A stretch of 64,000 bases of DNA from Pseudomonas parakoreensis (GTDB lineage Bacteria; Pseudomonadota; Gammaproteobacteria; Pseudomonadales; Pseudomonadaceae), in the NCBI RefSeq assembly GCF_021602155.1, contig NZ_BQHY01000008.1:124001-188000 (forward strand). Direction: 5' to 3'. This document shows positions 1 to 9,041 of this stretch, in pieces. How positions within the stretch are numbered: position 1 is the stretch's first letter; the number at the start of each line of letters is the position of its first letter. A model generated the notes under the pieces. The model ran no database searches, was not told the origin of the DNA, and was given only the letters and a program-made list of their open reading frames with translations. The position numbers were made by a program, and so were the translations under genes.

Positions 1-889
1 CGACGCCGATTTCGTACGCGCTTGCGAGATGATTCTGGCCAGCAAGGGCCGTGTGGTCGTGGTCGGCATGGGCAAATCCGGGCACGTCGGCAACAAGATT
101 GCCGCGACCCTGGCCAGCACCGGCACCCCGGCATTTTTTGTTCATCCAGCCGAAGCCAGCCACGGCGACATGGGCATGATCACCCGCGATGACGTGATCC
201 TCGCCCTCTCCAACTCCGGCTCGACCAACGAAATCGTCACCCTGTTGCCGTTGATCAAGCGCCTGGGCATCCAGTTGATCAGCCTGACCGGCAATCCACA
301 GTCACCGCTGGCCAAGGCCGCCGAAGTCAATCTCAACGTTCACGTCGAGCACGAAGCCTGCCCGCTGAACCTGGCACCGACTTCCTCGACCACCGCTGCG
401 CTGGTCATGGGCGATGCCCTGGCCGTGGCGCTGCTGGAAGCCCGGGGTTTTACCGCCGAAGATTTTGCTTTCTCCCACCCGGGCGGCGCCCTGGGTCGAC
501 GCCTGTTGCTGAAAGTGGAAAACGTCATGCACGCCGGCCAGGAGCTGCCGCAAGTGCAACGCGGTACCCTGCTCAAGGACGCGCTCATGGAAATGACCCG
601 CAAGGGCCTGGGCATGACCGCGATCGTTGAAGCCGATGGCAAACTCGCCGGGATCTTCACCGACGGCGACTTGCGCCGCACCCTGGATCGCAGCATCGAC
701 ATCCGCAGCGCCACCATCGACCAGGTCATGACCGCACACGGCAAGACCGCACGGCCGGAGATGCTCGCCGCCGAAGCGCTGAAAATCATGGAAGACCACC
801 GAATCAACGCACTGGTGGTCGTGGACGAAGAAGATCGCCCGATCGGCGCCTTCAACCTCTCCGATCTGCTGCGTGCAGGAGTGATGTAA
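1..889 (+). CDS. kdsD: D-arabinose-5-phosphate isomerase (5' end outside window)
   Basis: Interconverts D-ribulose-5-phosphate and D-arabinose-5-phosphate, the first step of Kdo synthesis for LPS; cytoplasmic. The reading frame is open from base 2 (residues DADFVRACE precede the first internal Met at 29), so the true start lies upstream. About 295 residues are visible against a usual length near 325. A SIS sugar-isomerase domain comes first (VVVVGMGKSGHVGNKIAATLAS, then HGDMGMI and SNSGSTNEI), followed by two CBS domains (VMHAGQELP and VMTAHGKTA regions). The stop overlaps the kdsC start (TAATG), so the two are translationally coupled. Identification is firm from motifs and neighbours. Confidence 0.96.
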   Translation, partial: DADFVRACEMILASKGRVVVVGMGKSGHVGNKIAATLASTGTPAFFVHPAEASHGDMGMITRDDVILALSNSGSTNEIVTLLPLIKRLGIQLISLTGNPQSPLAKAAEVNLNVHVEHEACPLNLAPTSSTTAALVMGDALAVALLEARGFTAEDFAFSHPGGALGRRLLLKVENVMHAGQELPQVQRGTLLKDALMEMTRKGLGMTAIVEADGKLAGIFTDGDLRRTLDRSIDIRSATIDQVMTAHGKTARPEMLAAEALKIMEDHRINALVVVDEEDRPIGAFNLSDLLRAGVM

Positions 890-1413
890 TGACAACCGAT
901 CTGCTGCAACGCGGCAAAGCGATCAAACTGGCGGTGTTCGACGTCGATGGCGTCCTCACCGACGGGCGCCTGTACTTCCTCGAAGACGGCAGCGAATTCA
1001 AGACCTTCAACACCCTCGACGGCCAGGGCATCAAGATGCTGATGAATGCCGGCGTAGAAACCGCCATCATCAGCGGCCGCAAGACGCCGGTGGTCGAGCG
1101 CCGGGCGAAGAACCTCGGCATCCCGCACCTGTTTCAGGGCCGCGAAGACAAATTGGTGGTTCTGGACGGCCTATTGGCGCAACTGGGCCTAAGCTATGAA
1201 CAGGTCGCCTACCTCGGTGACGACCTGCCTGACCTGCCGGTGATCCGCCGCGTAGGCTTGGGCATGGCCGTGGCCAATGCTGCCGACTTCGTGCGCGAAC
1301 ACGCCCATGGCGTCACTCGGGCCCGCGGTGGCGAAGGTGCCGCCCGCGAATTCTGCGAATTGATCCTGCGCGCCCAGGGCCGCCTCGATGCGGCCAACGC
1401 CGCGTACCTGTGA
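889..1413 (+). CDS. kdsC: 3-deoxy-D-manno-octulosonate-8-phosphate phosphatase
   Basis: Removes the phosphate from Kdo-8-phosphate, the third Kdo step; HAD superfamily, cytoplasmic. 174 aa, normal for the family. The catalytic DxD motif is seen in FDVDGVLTDG (nucleophile D18, acid D20), with ISGRK as motif II and YLGDDLPDLPV as the metal-binding motif III. There is no cap domain, as expected for the tetrameric C0 subclass. The ATG shares its A with the kdsD stop, and the gene runs directly into lptC. Confidence 0.96.
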   Translation: MTTDLLQRGKAIKLAVFDVDGVLTDGRLYFLEDGSEFKTFNTLDGQGIKMLMNAGVETAIISGRKTPVVERRAKNLGIPHLFQGREDKLVVLDGLLAQLGLSYEQVAYLGDDLPDLPVIRRVGLGMAVANAADFVREHAHGVTRARGGEGAAREFCELILRAQGRLDAANAAYL

Positions 1414-1421
1414 GCCAAACC

Positions 1422-1994
1422 ATGTTTAGCAAAAAATTTCGCAACTTCCTGTTGTTCGGCTGTATCGCTGCCCTGTTCGCAGCGGTCGGCTACTGGAACA
1501 TCAGCCCTGAACGGTTCCTCGACAAACCTGTGACCAAGGTCGAAGACACCGCCATCGACTGGTACGCCACGAACACGCATACCCTGCAATACCTTCCGGA
1601 CGGCAAGGTGCAGTACGAAATGACGTCGGACAAGGCCGAGCATCTGAAAGCGACGGACGTGACACTGGTCACCAAACCCGACCTCAACATGTTCCGCGGC
1701 ACAGACTTTCCGTGGCACGTGACCAGCGAGCGTGGCGAAGTGAACCCGGACGGAACCCAGGTAGAACTGATCGACTCGGTACGCATCAAGCGCACCGATG
1801 AAAAGAACCGCGACACCCTGATCACCAGCACCCGCATGACGGTGTTCCCTCAGCAGCAATATGCGCAGACCGAGCAACCCGTTAGAATCGACGGCGCTGG
1901 CGGTGTATCGACTGGCGTGGGAATGAAGGCGTATTTGAAGGAAAGCAGGATACACCTGCAATCGAACGTAAGAGGACAGTATGAGGCTCGTTAA
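1422..1994 (+). CDS. lptC: LPS export protein LptC
   Basis: Bitopic inner-membrane protein of the Lpt bridge that receives LPS from LptBFG and passes it to LptA. 190 aa from the ATG used here. An in-frame GTG at 1410 overlaps the kdsC stop and would add four residues; neither start has a strong Shine-Dalgarno sequence. An N-terminal membrane segment (about residues 7-24, FLLFGCIAALFAAVGYW) is followed by a periplasmic beta-jellyroll. The 3' end overlaps the lptA start by 14 bases, consistent with the kdsDC-lptCAB operon. Confidence 0.93.
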   Translation: MFSKKFRNFLLFGCIAALFAAVGYWNISPERFLDKPVTKVEDTAIDWYATNTHTLQYLPDGKVQYEMTSDKAEHLKATDVTLVTKPDLNMFRGTDFPWHVTSERGEVNPDGTQVELIDSVRIKRTDEKNRDTLITSTRMTVFPQQQYAQTEQPVRIDGAGGVSTGVGMKAYLKESRIHLQSNVRGQYEAR

Positions 1995-2526
1995 AACCCT
2001 CCCTATTTTGCTCAGTCTGGGCGCAGCACTGGGAAGCGTGAGCGCCTGGGCTCTGCCGAACGATCAGCAGCAACCTATCCGCATTCAGGCCGACGACGCC
2101 CAACTGGACGACAAGAATGGCATCGCCACCTATAAAGGTGACGTGATCATCACCCAGGGTTCGATGATCGTTAAGGGCAATACGGTGACCATCACCCGTA
2201 CCCCGACCGGCGACATCGACGTGGTGACCTCGGTGGGTAACCTTGCCTACTTCGAGCAGTTGCAAACCCAGGGTGACACCAAGCCTGTACAGGGCTGGGG
2301 CGTGACGATCCAGTATCACGCCGCGCAAAACCGCGTCGTGCTGATCGACAAGGCCAAGGTTGTCGACAAGGACAACAACACCACCCAGGGCGAGAAAATC
2401 GTCTATGACACGGTGAGAAAACTGGCCAGCGCCGGTCGCGCTACCGGCAACAAGGTCACCGAGACGCGTCCGCGCATCGACATGGTGATCCAGCCGAAGA
2501 AGAAAACCGACGAGAAAACCCAGTAA
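1981..2526 (+). CDS. lptA: Periplasmic LPS transport protein LptA
   Basis: Forms the periplasmic bridge carrying LPS from LptC to LptD. 181 aa. A cleavable signal peptide is visible ([24 protein letters not shown]). The OstA/LptA beta-jellyroll follows, with the characteristic [21 protein letters not shown] start and repeats such as [14 protein letters not shown]. The C-terminus is lysine-rich ([11 protein letters not shown]). The stop TAA overlaps the lptB ATG by one base. Confidence 0.94.
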   Translation: MRLVKTLPILLSLGAALGSVSAWALPNDQQQPIRIQADDAQLDDKNGIATYKGDVIITQGSMIVKGNTVTITRTPTGDIDVVTSVGNLAYFEQLQTQGDTKPVQGWGVTIQYHAAQNRVVLIDKAKVVDKDNNTTQGEKIVYDTVRKLASAGRATGNKVTETRPRIDMVIQPKKKTDEKTQ

Positions 2527-3251
2527 TGGCAACTCTGAAAGCTCAGCACCTGGCCAAGGCCTATAAAAGCCGCCAGGTCGTGCGTGACGTCAGCCTGTCG
2601 ATCGACAGCGGCCAGATCGTCGGCCTGCTCGGCCCGAACGGCGCCGGCAAGACCACCTGCTTCTACATGATCGTCGGCCTGGTGCAGGCCGATCAGGGCC
2701 GCGTACTGATCGACGATCTGGACGTCAGCCACCAGCCGATGCACGGTCGCGCCAAGGCCGGTATCGGCTATCTGCCGCAAGAAGCATCGATCTTCCGCAA
2801 ACTGTCGGTGGCCGACAATATCATGGCGATCCTCGAGACTCGTCAGGAGCTCGACAAGGCCGGTCGTCGCAAGGAGCTGGAAAGCCTGCTGCAGGAGTTC
2901 CATATCAGCCACATCCGCGACAACCTCGGCATGAGCCTGTCCGGTGGTGAACGCCGTCGGGTGGAAATCGCCCGCGCCCTGGCGACCGCCCCGAAATTCA
3001 TCCTGCTCGACGAACCGTTCGCCGGTGTCGACCCGATCTCGGTCGGCGACATCAAGCAGATCATCCATCACCTCAAGGCCAAGGGCATCGGTGTGCTGAT
3101 CACCGACCATAACGTGCGTGAGACGCTGGATATCTGCGAGACCGCCTACATCGTCAACGACGGTCAACTGATCGCTGAAGGCGATGCGGCAACCATCCTT
3201 GCCAACGACTTGGTGAAGGAAGTGTACCTGGGCCACGAGTTCCGCCTCTAA
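2526..3251 (+). CDS. lptB: LPS export ABC transporter ATP-binding protein LptB
   Basis: ATPase that powers LptFG extraction of LPS from the inner membrane. 241 aa. Walker A GPNGAGKT at residues 36-43, Q-loop near [10 protein letters not shown] (81-90), signature LSGGE at 138-142, Walker B FILLDEP at 158-164 and the switch His in LITDHN. It is the last gene of the kds-lpt run. lptF and lptG are not in the window, which is usual because they lie elsewhere in Pseudomonas. Confidence 0.97.
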   Translation: MATLKAQHLAKAYKSRQVVRDVSLSIDSGQIVGLLGPNGAGKTTCFYMIVGLVQADQGRVLIDDLDVSHQPMHGRAKAGIGYLPQEASIFRKLSVADNIMAILETRQELDKAGRRKELESLLQEFHISHIRDNLGMSLSGGERRRVEIARALATAPKFILLDEPFAGVDPISVGDIKQIIHHLKAKGIGVLITDHNVRETLDICETAYIVNDGQLIAEGDAATILANDLVKEVYLGHEFRL

Positions 3252-3282
3252 AGCGCGAGCGCATTCGGCCAGCCGTCCGGGT

Positions 3283-3362
3283 GCTGTAACGTTGAAGCGC
3301 TTTTTTTATACGCTTTATTGTTACAGCGCTCTAGGCAAACACGACAGTTTCAGGCATATAAT
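3283..3362 (+). promoter_or_regulatory. rpoN upstream region: inverted repeat and -10-like hexamer
   Basis: GCTGTAAC at 3283-3290 is mirrored by GTTACAGC at 3320-3327, with a run of seven T after GCGC between them; it may end lptB transcription. A TATAAT hexamer stands at 3357-3362, about 80 bases before the rpoN ATG, but no good -35 box is found at the right spacing. A housekeeping promoter for rpoN is plausible, not proven. Confidence 0.4.
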
Positions 3363-3439
3363 TTGCTTAAGTTTGGCGCTTCGGCGCCCTGTAGTGGATG
3401 GCGCATGCGCGCCGGCGAATAAGGTGTTAAGCCCCTGCC

Positions 3440-4933
3440 ATGAAACCATCGCTAGTCTTGAGAATGGGCCAGCAGCTGACGATGACACCGCAGCTGCAAC
3501 AGGCCATCCGCCTGCTCCAATTGTCGACCCTGGATCTGCAACAGGAAATCCAGGAGGCCCTGGAATCCAATCCGATGCTCGAGCGCCAGGAAGAAGGCGA
3601 CGACTTCGACAACTCCGATCCATTGGCCGACAACGCCGAACAAAAACCCAACACCGAGATTCAGGAACCCTCCTATCAGGAAACCGCCCCGACGGTGGAC
3701 AACCTGGAGGAAGGCGAATGGAACGAGCGCATTCCTAACGAATTGCCCGTCGATACCGCTTGGGAAGATGTCTACCAGACCAGCGCCAGCAGCCTGCCCA
3801 GCAGCGATGACGACGAGTGGGATTTCACCACCCGCACCTCCGCCGGGGAAAGCCTGCAAAGCCATCTGCTGTGGCAACTGAACCTGGCGCCGATGTCCGA
3901 CACCGACCGCCTGATCGCCGTGACCCTGATCGATTGCATCAACAATCAGGGTTATCTCGACGAAACCCTCGAAGAAATTCTCGACGCCTTTGATCCGGAA
4001 CTCGACATCGAGCTGGACGAGATCGAAGCCGTCCTGCACCGCATCCAGCAATTCGAACCCGCCGGCATCGGCGCGCGCAACCTCGGCGAATGCCTGTTGC
4101 TGCAACTGCGTCAGCTCCCGGCCAAGACTCCTTGGCTGACCGAAGCCAAGCGTCTGGTCAGCGATTACATCGATCTGCTTGGCAATCGCGACTACAGCCA
4201 GCTGATGCGACGCATGAAGCTCAAGGAAGACGAGCTGCGTCAGGTCATCGAGCTGGTGCAGAGCCTCAATCCGCGCCCGGGTTCACAGATCGAATCCACC
4301 GAAGCCGAGTACGTGGTGCCCGACGTGATTGTGCGCAAGGACAACGAACGCTGGCTGGTCGAGCTGAATCAGGAGTCGGTGCCTCGTCTGCGGGTCAATG
4401 CGCAGTACGCCGGGTTCGTGCGGCGCGCCGACACCAGCGCCGACAACACCTTCATGCGCAATCAGCTGCAGGAAGCGCGCTGGTTCATCAAGAGCCTGCA
4501 AAGCCGCAATGAAACCCTGATGAAGGTGGCCACCCAGATCGTCGAGCACCAACGTGGCTTCCTGGAATACGGCGACGAAGCCATGAAACCGTTGGTCCTG
4601 CATGACATCGCCGAGGCGGTCGGCATGCACGAATCGACGATTTCCCGGGTCACCACGCAGAAATTCATGCATACCCCTCGGGGCATTTATGAACTGAAAT
4701 ACTTTTTCTCCAGCCACGTCAGCACCTCTGAAGGCGGTGAATGCTCATCCACGGCGATCCGCGCGATCATCAAAAAACTGGTCGCGGCGGAAAATCAGAA
4801 AAAGCCATTGAGTGACAGCAAGATCGCTGGTTTACTGGAGGCACAAGGCATTCAGGTGGCTCGCCGCACCGTCGCCAAGTACCGTGAATCCCTCGGGATC
4901 GCGCCTTCGAGCGAACGCAAGCGGTTGATGTAA
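3440..4933 (+). CDS. rpoN: RNA polymerase sigma-54 factor
   Basis: Sigma-54, directing RNA polymerase to -24/-12 promoters and requiring AAA+ activators. 497 aa, full length. Region I is the Gln/Leu-rich N-terminus ([19 protein letters not shown]). An acidic linker (about residues 50-120) follows, then the core-binding domain and the DNA-binding domain. The RpoN box [10 protein letters not shown] is intact at about 474-483. The order rpoN-hpf-ptsN-rapZ-npr is the classic gamma/beta-proteobacterial cluster linking sigma-54 with the PTS-Ntr branch. Confidence 0.98.
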   Translation: MKPSLVLRMGQQLTMTPQLQQAIRLLQLSTLDLQQEIQEALESNPMLERQEEGDDFDNSDPLADNAEQKPNTEIQEPSYQETAPTVDNLEEGEWNERIPNELPVDTAWEDVYQTSASSLPSSDDDEWDFTTRTSAGESLQSHLLWQLNLAPMSDTDRLIAVTLIDCINNQGYLDETLEEILDAFDPELDIELDEIEAVLHRIQQFEPAGIGARNLGECLLLQLRQLPAKTPWLTEAKRLVSDYIDLLGNRDYSQLMRRMKLKEDELRQVIELVQSLNPRPGSQIESTEAEYVVPDVIVRKDNERWLVELNQESVPRLRVNAQYAGFVRRADTSADNTFMRNQLQEARWFIKSLQSRNETLMKVATQIVEHQRGFLEYGDEAMKPLVLHDIAEAVGMHESTISRVTTQKFMHTPRGIYELKYFFSSHVSTSEGGECSSTAIRAIIKKLVAAENQKKPLSDSKIAGLLEAQGIQVARRTVAKYRESLGIAPSSERKRLM

Positions 4934-4954
4934 GCCACGTTACAGCGTTCCAGT

Positions 4955-4974
4955 GGCAGGCTATCCGGCCTGCC
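4955..4974 (+). terminator. Hairpin between rpoN and hpf
   Basis: A 7-bp perfect stem, GGCAGGC / GCCTGCC, with a six-base loop and only a weak T run after it. It probably acts as an attenuator or RNA-stability element setting expression of rpoN relative to hpf, rather than a full terminator. Confidence 0.4.
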
Positions 4975-5006
4975 GCTTTATGCACTGGCAACGAAGGAGA
5001 AGCTGT

Positions 5007-5315
5007 ATGCAAGTCAACATCAGTGGACACCAACTGGAAGTGACCGAACCTCTGCGCACCTACATCAACGAGAAACTCGAACGATTGGAGCGCCATTTCG
5101 ACAAGATCACCAACGTGCAGGTCACGATGTGCGTCGAAAAGCTCAAGCAGAAAATCGAAGCCACCTTGCATATACCCGGCAGCGAAGTGGTCGCCAACGC
5201 AGAAGATACCGACATGTATGCTGCGATCGACTCACTGACCGACAAGCTGGATCGCCAACTCAAAAAGCATAAGGAAAAGACCCAGAGCCTCCTTCAGGGC
5301 GCAACCGGTCGTTAA
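5007..5315 (+). CDS. hpf: Ribosome hibernation promoting factor, short form
   Basis: Binds the 30S decoding site and promotes ribosome dimerisation in stationary phase. 102 aa, the short HPF type with no C-terminal extension. The start at 5007 is chosen because MQVNISGHQLEVTEPLR is the conserved N-terminus and AAGGAGA stands 8-10 bases upstream; a longer reading frame from 4953 has no ribosome site. The beta-alpha-beta-beta-beta-alpha pattern and the basic helix (LDRQLKKHKEKTQ) fit the family. Confidence 0.94.
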   Translation: MQVNISGHQLEVTEPLRTYINEKLERLERHFDKITNVQVTMCVEKLKQKIEATLHIPGSEVVANAEDTDMYAAIDSLTDKLDRQLKKHKEKTQSLLQGATGR

Positions 5316-5327
5316 CACTCCCAACCC

Positions 5328-5792
5328 ATGATCCGACTTGAAAGTATCCTGACCCCCGGCCGTTCCCTGGTGAACGTGCCGGGCGGCAGTAAAAAGAAAG
5401 CCCTCGAACAGATTGCCAACCTCATCCATAAAGAAGTGCCGGATCTGGCCATGCAGGATGTGTTCGATGCGCTGATCGCCCGTGAGAAACTCGGTTCCAC
5501 CGGTTTCGGCAACGGCATCGCCATTCCCCACTGTCGCCTCAAAGGCTGCGAAGCGCCTATCAGCGCATTGATGCACCTTGATGCCCCCATTGATTTCGAT
5601 GCCATCGACGGCGCTCCGGTTGACTTGCTGTTTGTCCTGCTGGTCCCGGAAGCGGCCACCGATGCTCACCTCGAATTACTGCGCCAGATCGCCAGCATGC
5701 TTGATCGCAAGGAAGTGCGCGAAAAACTGCGCAGCGCACCGAGTAACGAAGCCTTGTATCAGGTCGTCCTGAGCGAGCAGAACGGTCATTAA
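5328..5792 (+). CDS. ptsN: PTS IIA-like nitrogen-regulatory protein PtsN (EIIA-Ntr)
   Basis: Phospho-acceptor at the end of the PTS-Ntr chain (PtsP to NPr to PtsN); regulates K+ uptake, carbon/nitrogen balance and polymer storage in pseudomonads rather than moving sugar. 154 aa. The phosphorylated His lies in [10 protein letters not shown] (H68). It starts 12 bases after hpf and ends just before rapZ. Confidence 0.95.
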   Translation: MIRLESILTPGRSLVNVPGGSKKKALEQIANLIHKEVPDLAMQDVFDALIAREKLGSTGFGNGIAIPHCRLKGCEAPISALMHLDAPIDFDAIDGAPVDLLFVLLVPEAATDAHLELLRQIASMLDRKEVREKLRSAPSNEALYQVVLSEQNGH

Positions 5793-5794
5793 TC

Positions 5795-6652
5795 ATGCGT
5801 TTGATCATCGTCAGCGGCCGCTCCGGCTCGGGTAAAAGTACTGCCCTGGATGTCCTTGAGGACAACGGCTACTACTGCATCGACAACCTGCCGGCCGGCT
5901 TGCTGCCGGAACTCGCCGAACGCGCCCTGATTCATACCGAACTGGCCCAGCCGCTGGTGGCCGTGTCGATCGATGCACGCAATCTGCCGAGCCACCTGTC
6001 GCGTTTCCCCGAACTGCTTGAAGAAGTCCGCGCCCGCCACATCCAGTGCGATGTGCTGTATCTGGATGCTGACGAAGAAACCCTGCTCAAGCGCTTCTCG
6101 GAAACCCGCCGACGCCATCCGCTGAGCACTGCCAACCGCTCGCTGGCCGAAGCGATCAACGACGAAACTGCCCTGCTCGGCCCGATTGCCGACCTGGCCG
6201 ACCTCAAGGTCAACACCACCAATCTGAATCTGTACCAGCTGCGTGACACCATCAAGTTGCGCCTGCTGAACCAACCGGAGCCGGGCACGGCGTTTCTGGT
6301 CGAGTCGTTCGGCTTCAAGCGCGGCATGCCGGTGGACGCGGATCTGGTGTTCGACGTGCGCTGCCTGCCCAACCCGTACTGGAAGCCGGAGCTACGCGCC
6401 CAATCGGGTCTCGATGCACCAGTCGCCGAATACCTGGCGGCGCAGCCGGAAGTCGAGGAGATGTATCAGGATATCTTCGGCTATCTGAATAAATGGCTGC
6501 CACGCTTTGCGGCGAGCAACCGCGCCTACGTCACCATTGCCATTGGCTGCACAGGTGGGCATCACCGCTCCGTTTACCTGACCGAACGCCTGGGTCAGGC
6601 CCTGCAGAAAACCCTGAAGAACGTCCAGGTTCGCCACCGCGACCTCACTTAA
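5795..6652 (+). CDS. rapZ: RNase adapter protein RapZ
   Basis: P-loop nucleotide-binding protein. In E. coli it delivers the sRNA GlmZ to RNase E and so controls glucosamine-6-phosphate synthase; the pseudomonad targets are less clear. 285 aa. Walker A GRSGSGKS at residues 8-15; [13 protein letters not shown] mid-domain; the C-terminal domain contains [14 protein letters not shown]. It starts two bases after ptsN ends. Confidence 0.95.
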   Translation: MRLIIVSGRSGSGKSTALDVLEDNGYYCIDNLPAGLLPELAERALIHTELAQPLVAVSIDARNLPSHLSRFPELLEEVRARHIQCDVLYLDADEETLLKRFSETRRRHPLSTANRSLAEAINDETALLGPIADLADLKVNTTNLNLYQLRDTIKLRLLNQPEPGTAFLVESFGFKRGMPVDADLVFDVRCLPNPYWKPELRAQSGLDAPVAEYLAAQPEVEEMYQDIFGYLNKWLPRFAASNRAYVTIAIGCTGGHHRSVYLTERLGQALQKTLKNVQVRHRDLT

Positions 6653-6667
6653 AGGATTCACACCGCG

Positions 6668-6943
6668 ATGCCTGCTCTGGAAATCGAAATCATCAATAAA
6701 CTGGGCCTGCATGCCCGAGCTTCGGCCAAGTTCGTCGGGGTGGCGGGTCAGTTCCCGGATTGCACGATCAGAGTGGGTCGTACACCAGAAACAACCGTGG
6801 ACGGTAAAAGCATCATGGCGATGATGATGCTGGCTGCCGGCAAGGGCACGAAGATCTATCTGAGTACCGAAGGCCATCAGGAAAAAGAAGCGCTGGATGC
6901 GCTGGTGGCGTTGATCAACAACTACTTCGATGAGGGTGGTTGA
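6668..6943 (+). CDS. ptsO: HPr-family phosphocarrier NPr
   Basis: Carries phosphate from PtsP (EI-Ntr) to PtsN. 91 aa. The active His is H15 in NKLGLHARASAKFV, and the regulatory Ser region GKSIMAMMML is present. It is the last gene of the rpoN cluster and is followed at once by a REP palindrome. Symbols npr and ptsO are both in use. Confidence 0.94.
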   Translation: MPALEIEIINKLGLHARASAKFVGVAGQFPDCTIRVGRTPETTVDGKSIMAMMMLAAGKGTKIYLSTEGHQEKEALDALVALINNYFDEGG

Positions 6944-6955
6944 TCGTTAAAGATT

Positions 6956-7032
6956 AAAAGATCGCAGCCTGCGGCAGCTCCTACAGTGAACGCATTCCAA
7001 TGCAGGAGCTGCCGCAGGCTGCGATCTTTTGA
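6956..7032. repeat. Inverted REP pair (REPIN-like)
   Basis: Two copies of the ~28-base motif containing GCAGCTCCTAC / GTAGGAGCTGC face each other with about 15 bases between. It lies between the convergent ends of npr (+) and the ZIP gene (-), where it can also act as a bidirectional hairpin. Confidence 0.88.
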
Positions 7033-7035
7033 TAT

Positions 7036-7929
7036 TCAGCCCAATGCGGTATCCATCACCATCATCAGACAAAACCCGATCAGCAAGCCAAGACTGGCCA
7101 GCTTGTCATGACCATTGCGTCGCGACTCGGGGATCACCTCATGCGTCACTACCAGCAACATCGCTCCCGCGGCCAGCGCCAGCCCCAACGGCAACAACAA
7201 CTCTGCCAGGCTGACCAGCCACGCACAGAGCAGCGCAAAAACCGGCTCGACCAGCCCTGACGCCGCACCGATCAAAAACGCCTTGACCCGCGACATCCCG
7301 GCCCCGGCCAACACCAGCGCAATCACTAACCCCTCTGGCACATCCTGCAAGGCGATGCCCATCGCCAGGCTGTCGGCATCCGGCATGCCGCCGCCAGCAG
7401 ACACCCCCACCGCCATGCCTTCCGGGATGTTGTGGGCAATGATGGCAAACACGAACAGCCAGATCCGCGGCGCAATCACCGGGCGCTCAGGGGTACCGAC
7501 GAGCATTTCCGGTGAGGCGCCGGACAGTTTCAGGTCCGCCAGATACAGACCGAATGCACCGAGCATGATGCCGAAGCAGATCAACCCGCTGGCAGCCCAC
7601 GGTGTCAGGCCCAGACTTTCAGCAGCAGCGATACCTGGCACGATCAGCGAAAACGCAGTCGCCGCCAGCATCACGCCGGCGCCGAACCCCAACAGCGTAT
7701 CGCTGAGCCTCTGCGGCATGCGCCGGATCACCAGCACCGGCACCGCGCCGAGCGCCGTGCCGAGGGCGCAAATCGCGCCACCCTGCAAGGCCCGCGACAG
7801 TTTCGGCTGCAGATCCAGCCACTCCAGCCCATGCGCCGCCAGCAAAGTCATGCCCGCCAGCAGCAACAGCGACCCGATCGCGTAACGAAACATGCGTCCA
7901 CCGCCAGCCGCCAGTGTTTCAGTGCTCAT
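7036..7929 (-). CDS. ZIP-family divalent metal transporter
   Basis: Eight-helix inner-membrane metal permease (GufA/ZupT-type branch) moving Zn, Mn or Fe into the cytoplasm. 297 aa. The two metal-site helices are clear: HNIPEGMAVGVS and QDVPEGLVIALVLA, each with the (H/Q)xxPEG signature. It starts 19 bases after the sodA stop on the same strand, so it is most likely the last cistron of the fagA-fumC-orfX-sodA operon, and metal supply for Mn-SOD is an attractive inference. The substrate cannot be read from the sequence. Confidence 0.85.
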   Translation of the reverse strand: MSTETLAAGGGRMFRYAIGSLLLLAGMTLLAAHGLEWLDLQPKLSRALQGGAICALGTALGAVPVLVIRRMPQRLSDTLLGFGAGVMLAATAFSLIVPGIAAAESLGLTPWAASGLICFGIMLGAFGLYLADLKLSGASPEMLVGTPERPVIAPRIWLFVFAIIAHNIPEGMAVGVSAGGGMPDADSLAMGIALQDVPEGLVIALVLAGAGMSRVKAFLIGAASGLVEPVFALLCAWLVSLAELLLPLGLALAAGAMLLVVTHEVIPESRRNGHDKLASLGLLIGFCLMMVMDTALG

Positions 7930-7948
7930 AGTCAGCCTTGGATTGTTT

Positions 7949-8572
7949 TTATGGATGACTTAAAACCAGAGCAGCCTGATAACGCGCGGCAACTTCAGGC
8001 CAATTGATCACGTTGTAGAACGCGTTGATGTATTCCGGGCGACGGTTTTGGTAACGCAGGTAGTAGGCGTGTTCCCAGACGTCCAGACCGAGAATCGGCG
8101 TGTTGCCGTTCATCAACGGGCTGTCCTGATTGCCGCTACTTTCCACGACCAGTTCTTTTTCCGGGGTCACGCTGAGCCAGGCCCAGCCACTGCCGAAACG
8201 GGTCAGCGCGGCTTTGGTGAAGGCCTCCTTGAAGCTGTCGAGACCGCCCAATTGCTCCTCGATCGCCTTGGCCAGTGCACCGTCAGGCTTGCCGCCACCG
8301 TTGGGCACCATGACTTCCCAGAACAGCGAATGGTTGGCATGCCCGCCACCCTGATTGATCACGGCCGCACGGAGTTTTTCCGGCAACTGCTGGACGCTGG
8401 CGACCAGTTTTTCCACCGGCCACTCGGCGTACTCAGTGCCTTCGACGGCAGCGTTGAGGTTGTTAATGTAGGTCTGGTGGTGCTTGGTGTAGTGAATCTC
8501 CATGGTTTGCGCATCGATGTGCGGTTCCAGGGCGTCGTAGGCGTACGGCAAGGCAGGCAAGGTAAAAGCCAT
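7949..8572 (-). CDS. sodA: Superoxide dismutase, Mn type
   Basis: Converts superoxide to hydrogen peroxide and oxygen in the cytoplasm. 207 aa from the ATG giving [20 protein letters not shown]; a longer frame runs back into orfX. Metal ligands are visible: His in [14 protein letters not shown], His in [11 protein letters not shown], and Asp/His in DVWEHAYY. The Gln in NQDSPLM after the [10 protein letters not shown] block marks the Mn rather than Fe class. One base separates it from orfX, within a Fur-controlled operon induced when iron (and so FeSOD) is lacking. Confidence 0.95.
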   Translation of the reverse strand: MAFTLPALPYAYDALEPHIDAQTMEIHYTKHHQTYINNLNAAVEGTEYAEWPVEKLVASVQQLPEKLRAAVINQGGGHANHSLFWEVMVPNGGGKPDGALAKAIEEQLGGLDSFKEAFTKAALTRFGSGWAWLSVTPEKELVVESSGNQDSPLMNGNTPILGLDVWEHAYYLRYQNRRPEYINAFYNVINWPEVAARYQAALVLSHP

Positions 8573-8573
8573 T

Positions 8574-9014
8574 TCAGTGGACTCCATGGTGATGTGAGGC
8601 TGACGCGCGGCGTGCATTGCCGATGTCCGGGTGCAGCAGGCGCTGGGTGCGCGGGTATTCGCCGTGTTCGCCGATGAAATTCAGCAGCTCGACGTAGGTC
8701 TTGCTGCTCTGGCGCAACGCCGCTTCCCGCAGGGCCGGGCGCAGGCGCTCGTCCTGCATGGTCTGCAATAACCGTTGATGAATCGCGCAGAGGTACTCGG
8801 CGCTCTCCTCCGGCTGGTTCAGGCGCAGGTGCAGATCCGCCAGGTTGTGGTGGGAGATGACGCAGGCCGCCACTGCTTCGTCGGCGTCCGCCCAGCGTTC
8901 GAACAGCACTTGCGCCAAGGCCAGGGCTTGCAGGTAAGCCTCACGGGCATCAATCAGTTCGCCGAGCATGAAGCAGCGATTGGCCCGTTCGATCGTGCGT
9001 TTCCAGTGCTCCAT
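8574..9014 (-). CDS. Iron-starvation operon protein OrfX (TPR-like helical)
   Basis: 146 aa with no catalytic motif seen. The sequence is almost all helical with a tetratricopeptide-like pattern ([51 protein letters not shown]) and a His-rich tail (ASHHHGVH). It sits between fumC and sodA exactly as the uncharacterised orfX does in P. aeruginosa. Function unknown; a chaperone or scaffold role is only a guess. Confidence 0.8.
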   Translation of the reverse strand: MEHWKRTIERANRCFMLGELIDAREAYLQALALAQVLFERWADADEAVAACVISHHNLADLHLRLNQPEESAEYLCAIHQRLLQTMQDERLRPALREAALRQSSKTYVELLNFIGEHGEYPRTQRLLHPDIGNARRASASHHHGVH

Positions 9015-9041
9015 GGTGAACCTCCAAAGCAGTTGCGGGAT

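Noticed and set aside
1410-1421. GTG start for LptC
   Set aside because: It is possible (it overlaps the kdsC stop) but adds four residues with no better ribosome site; the ATG at 1422 fits the usual MxSKKxRN beginning.
3252-3439. Small reading frame 3292-3738 at the rpoN start
   Set aside because: It overlaps rpoN in another frame, has no recognisable content and lacks a ribosome site.
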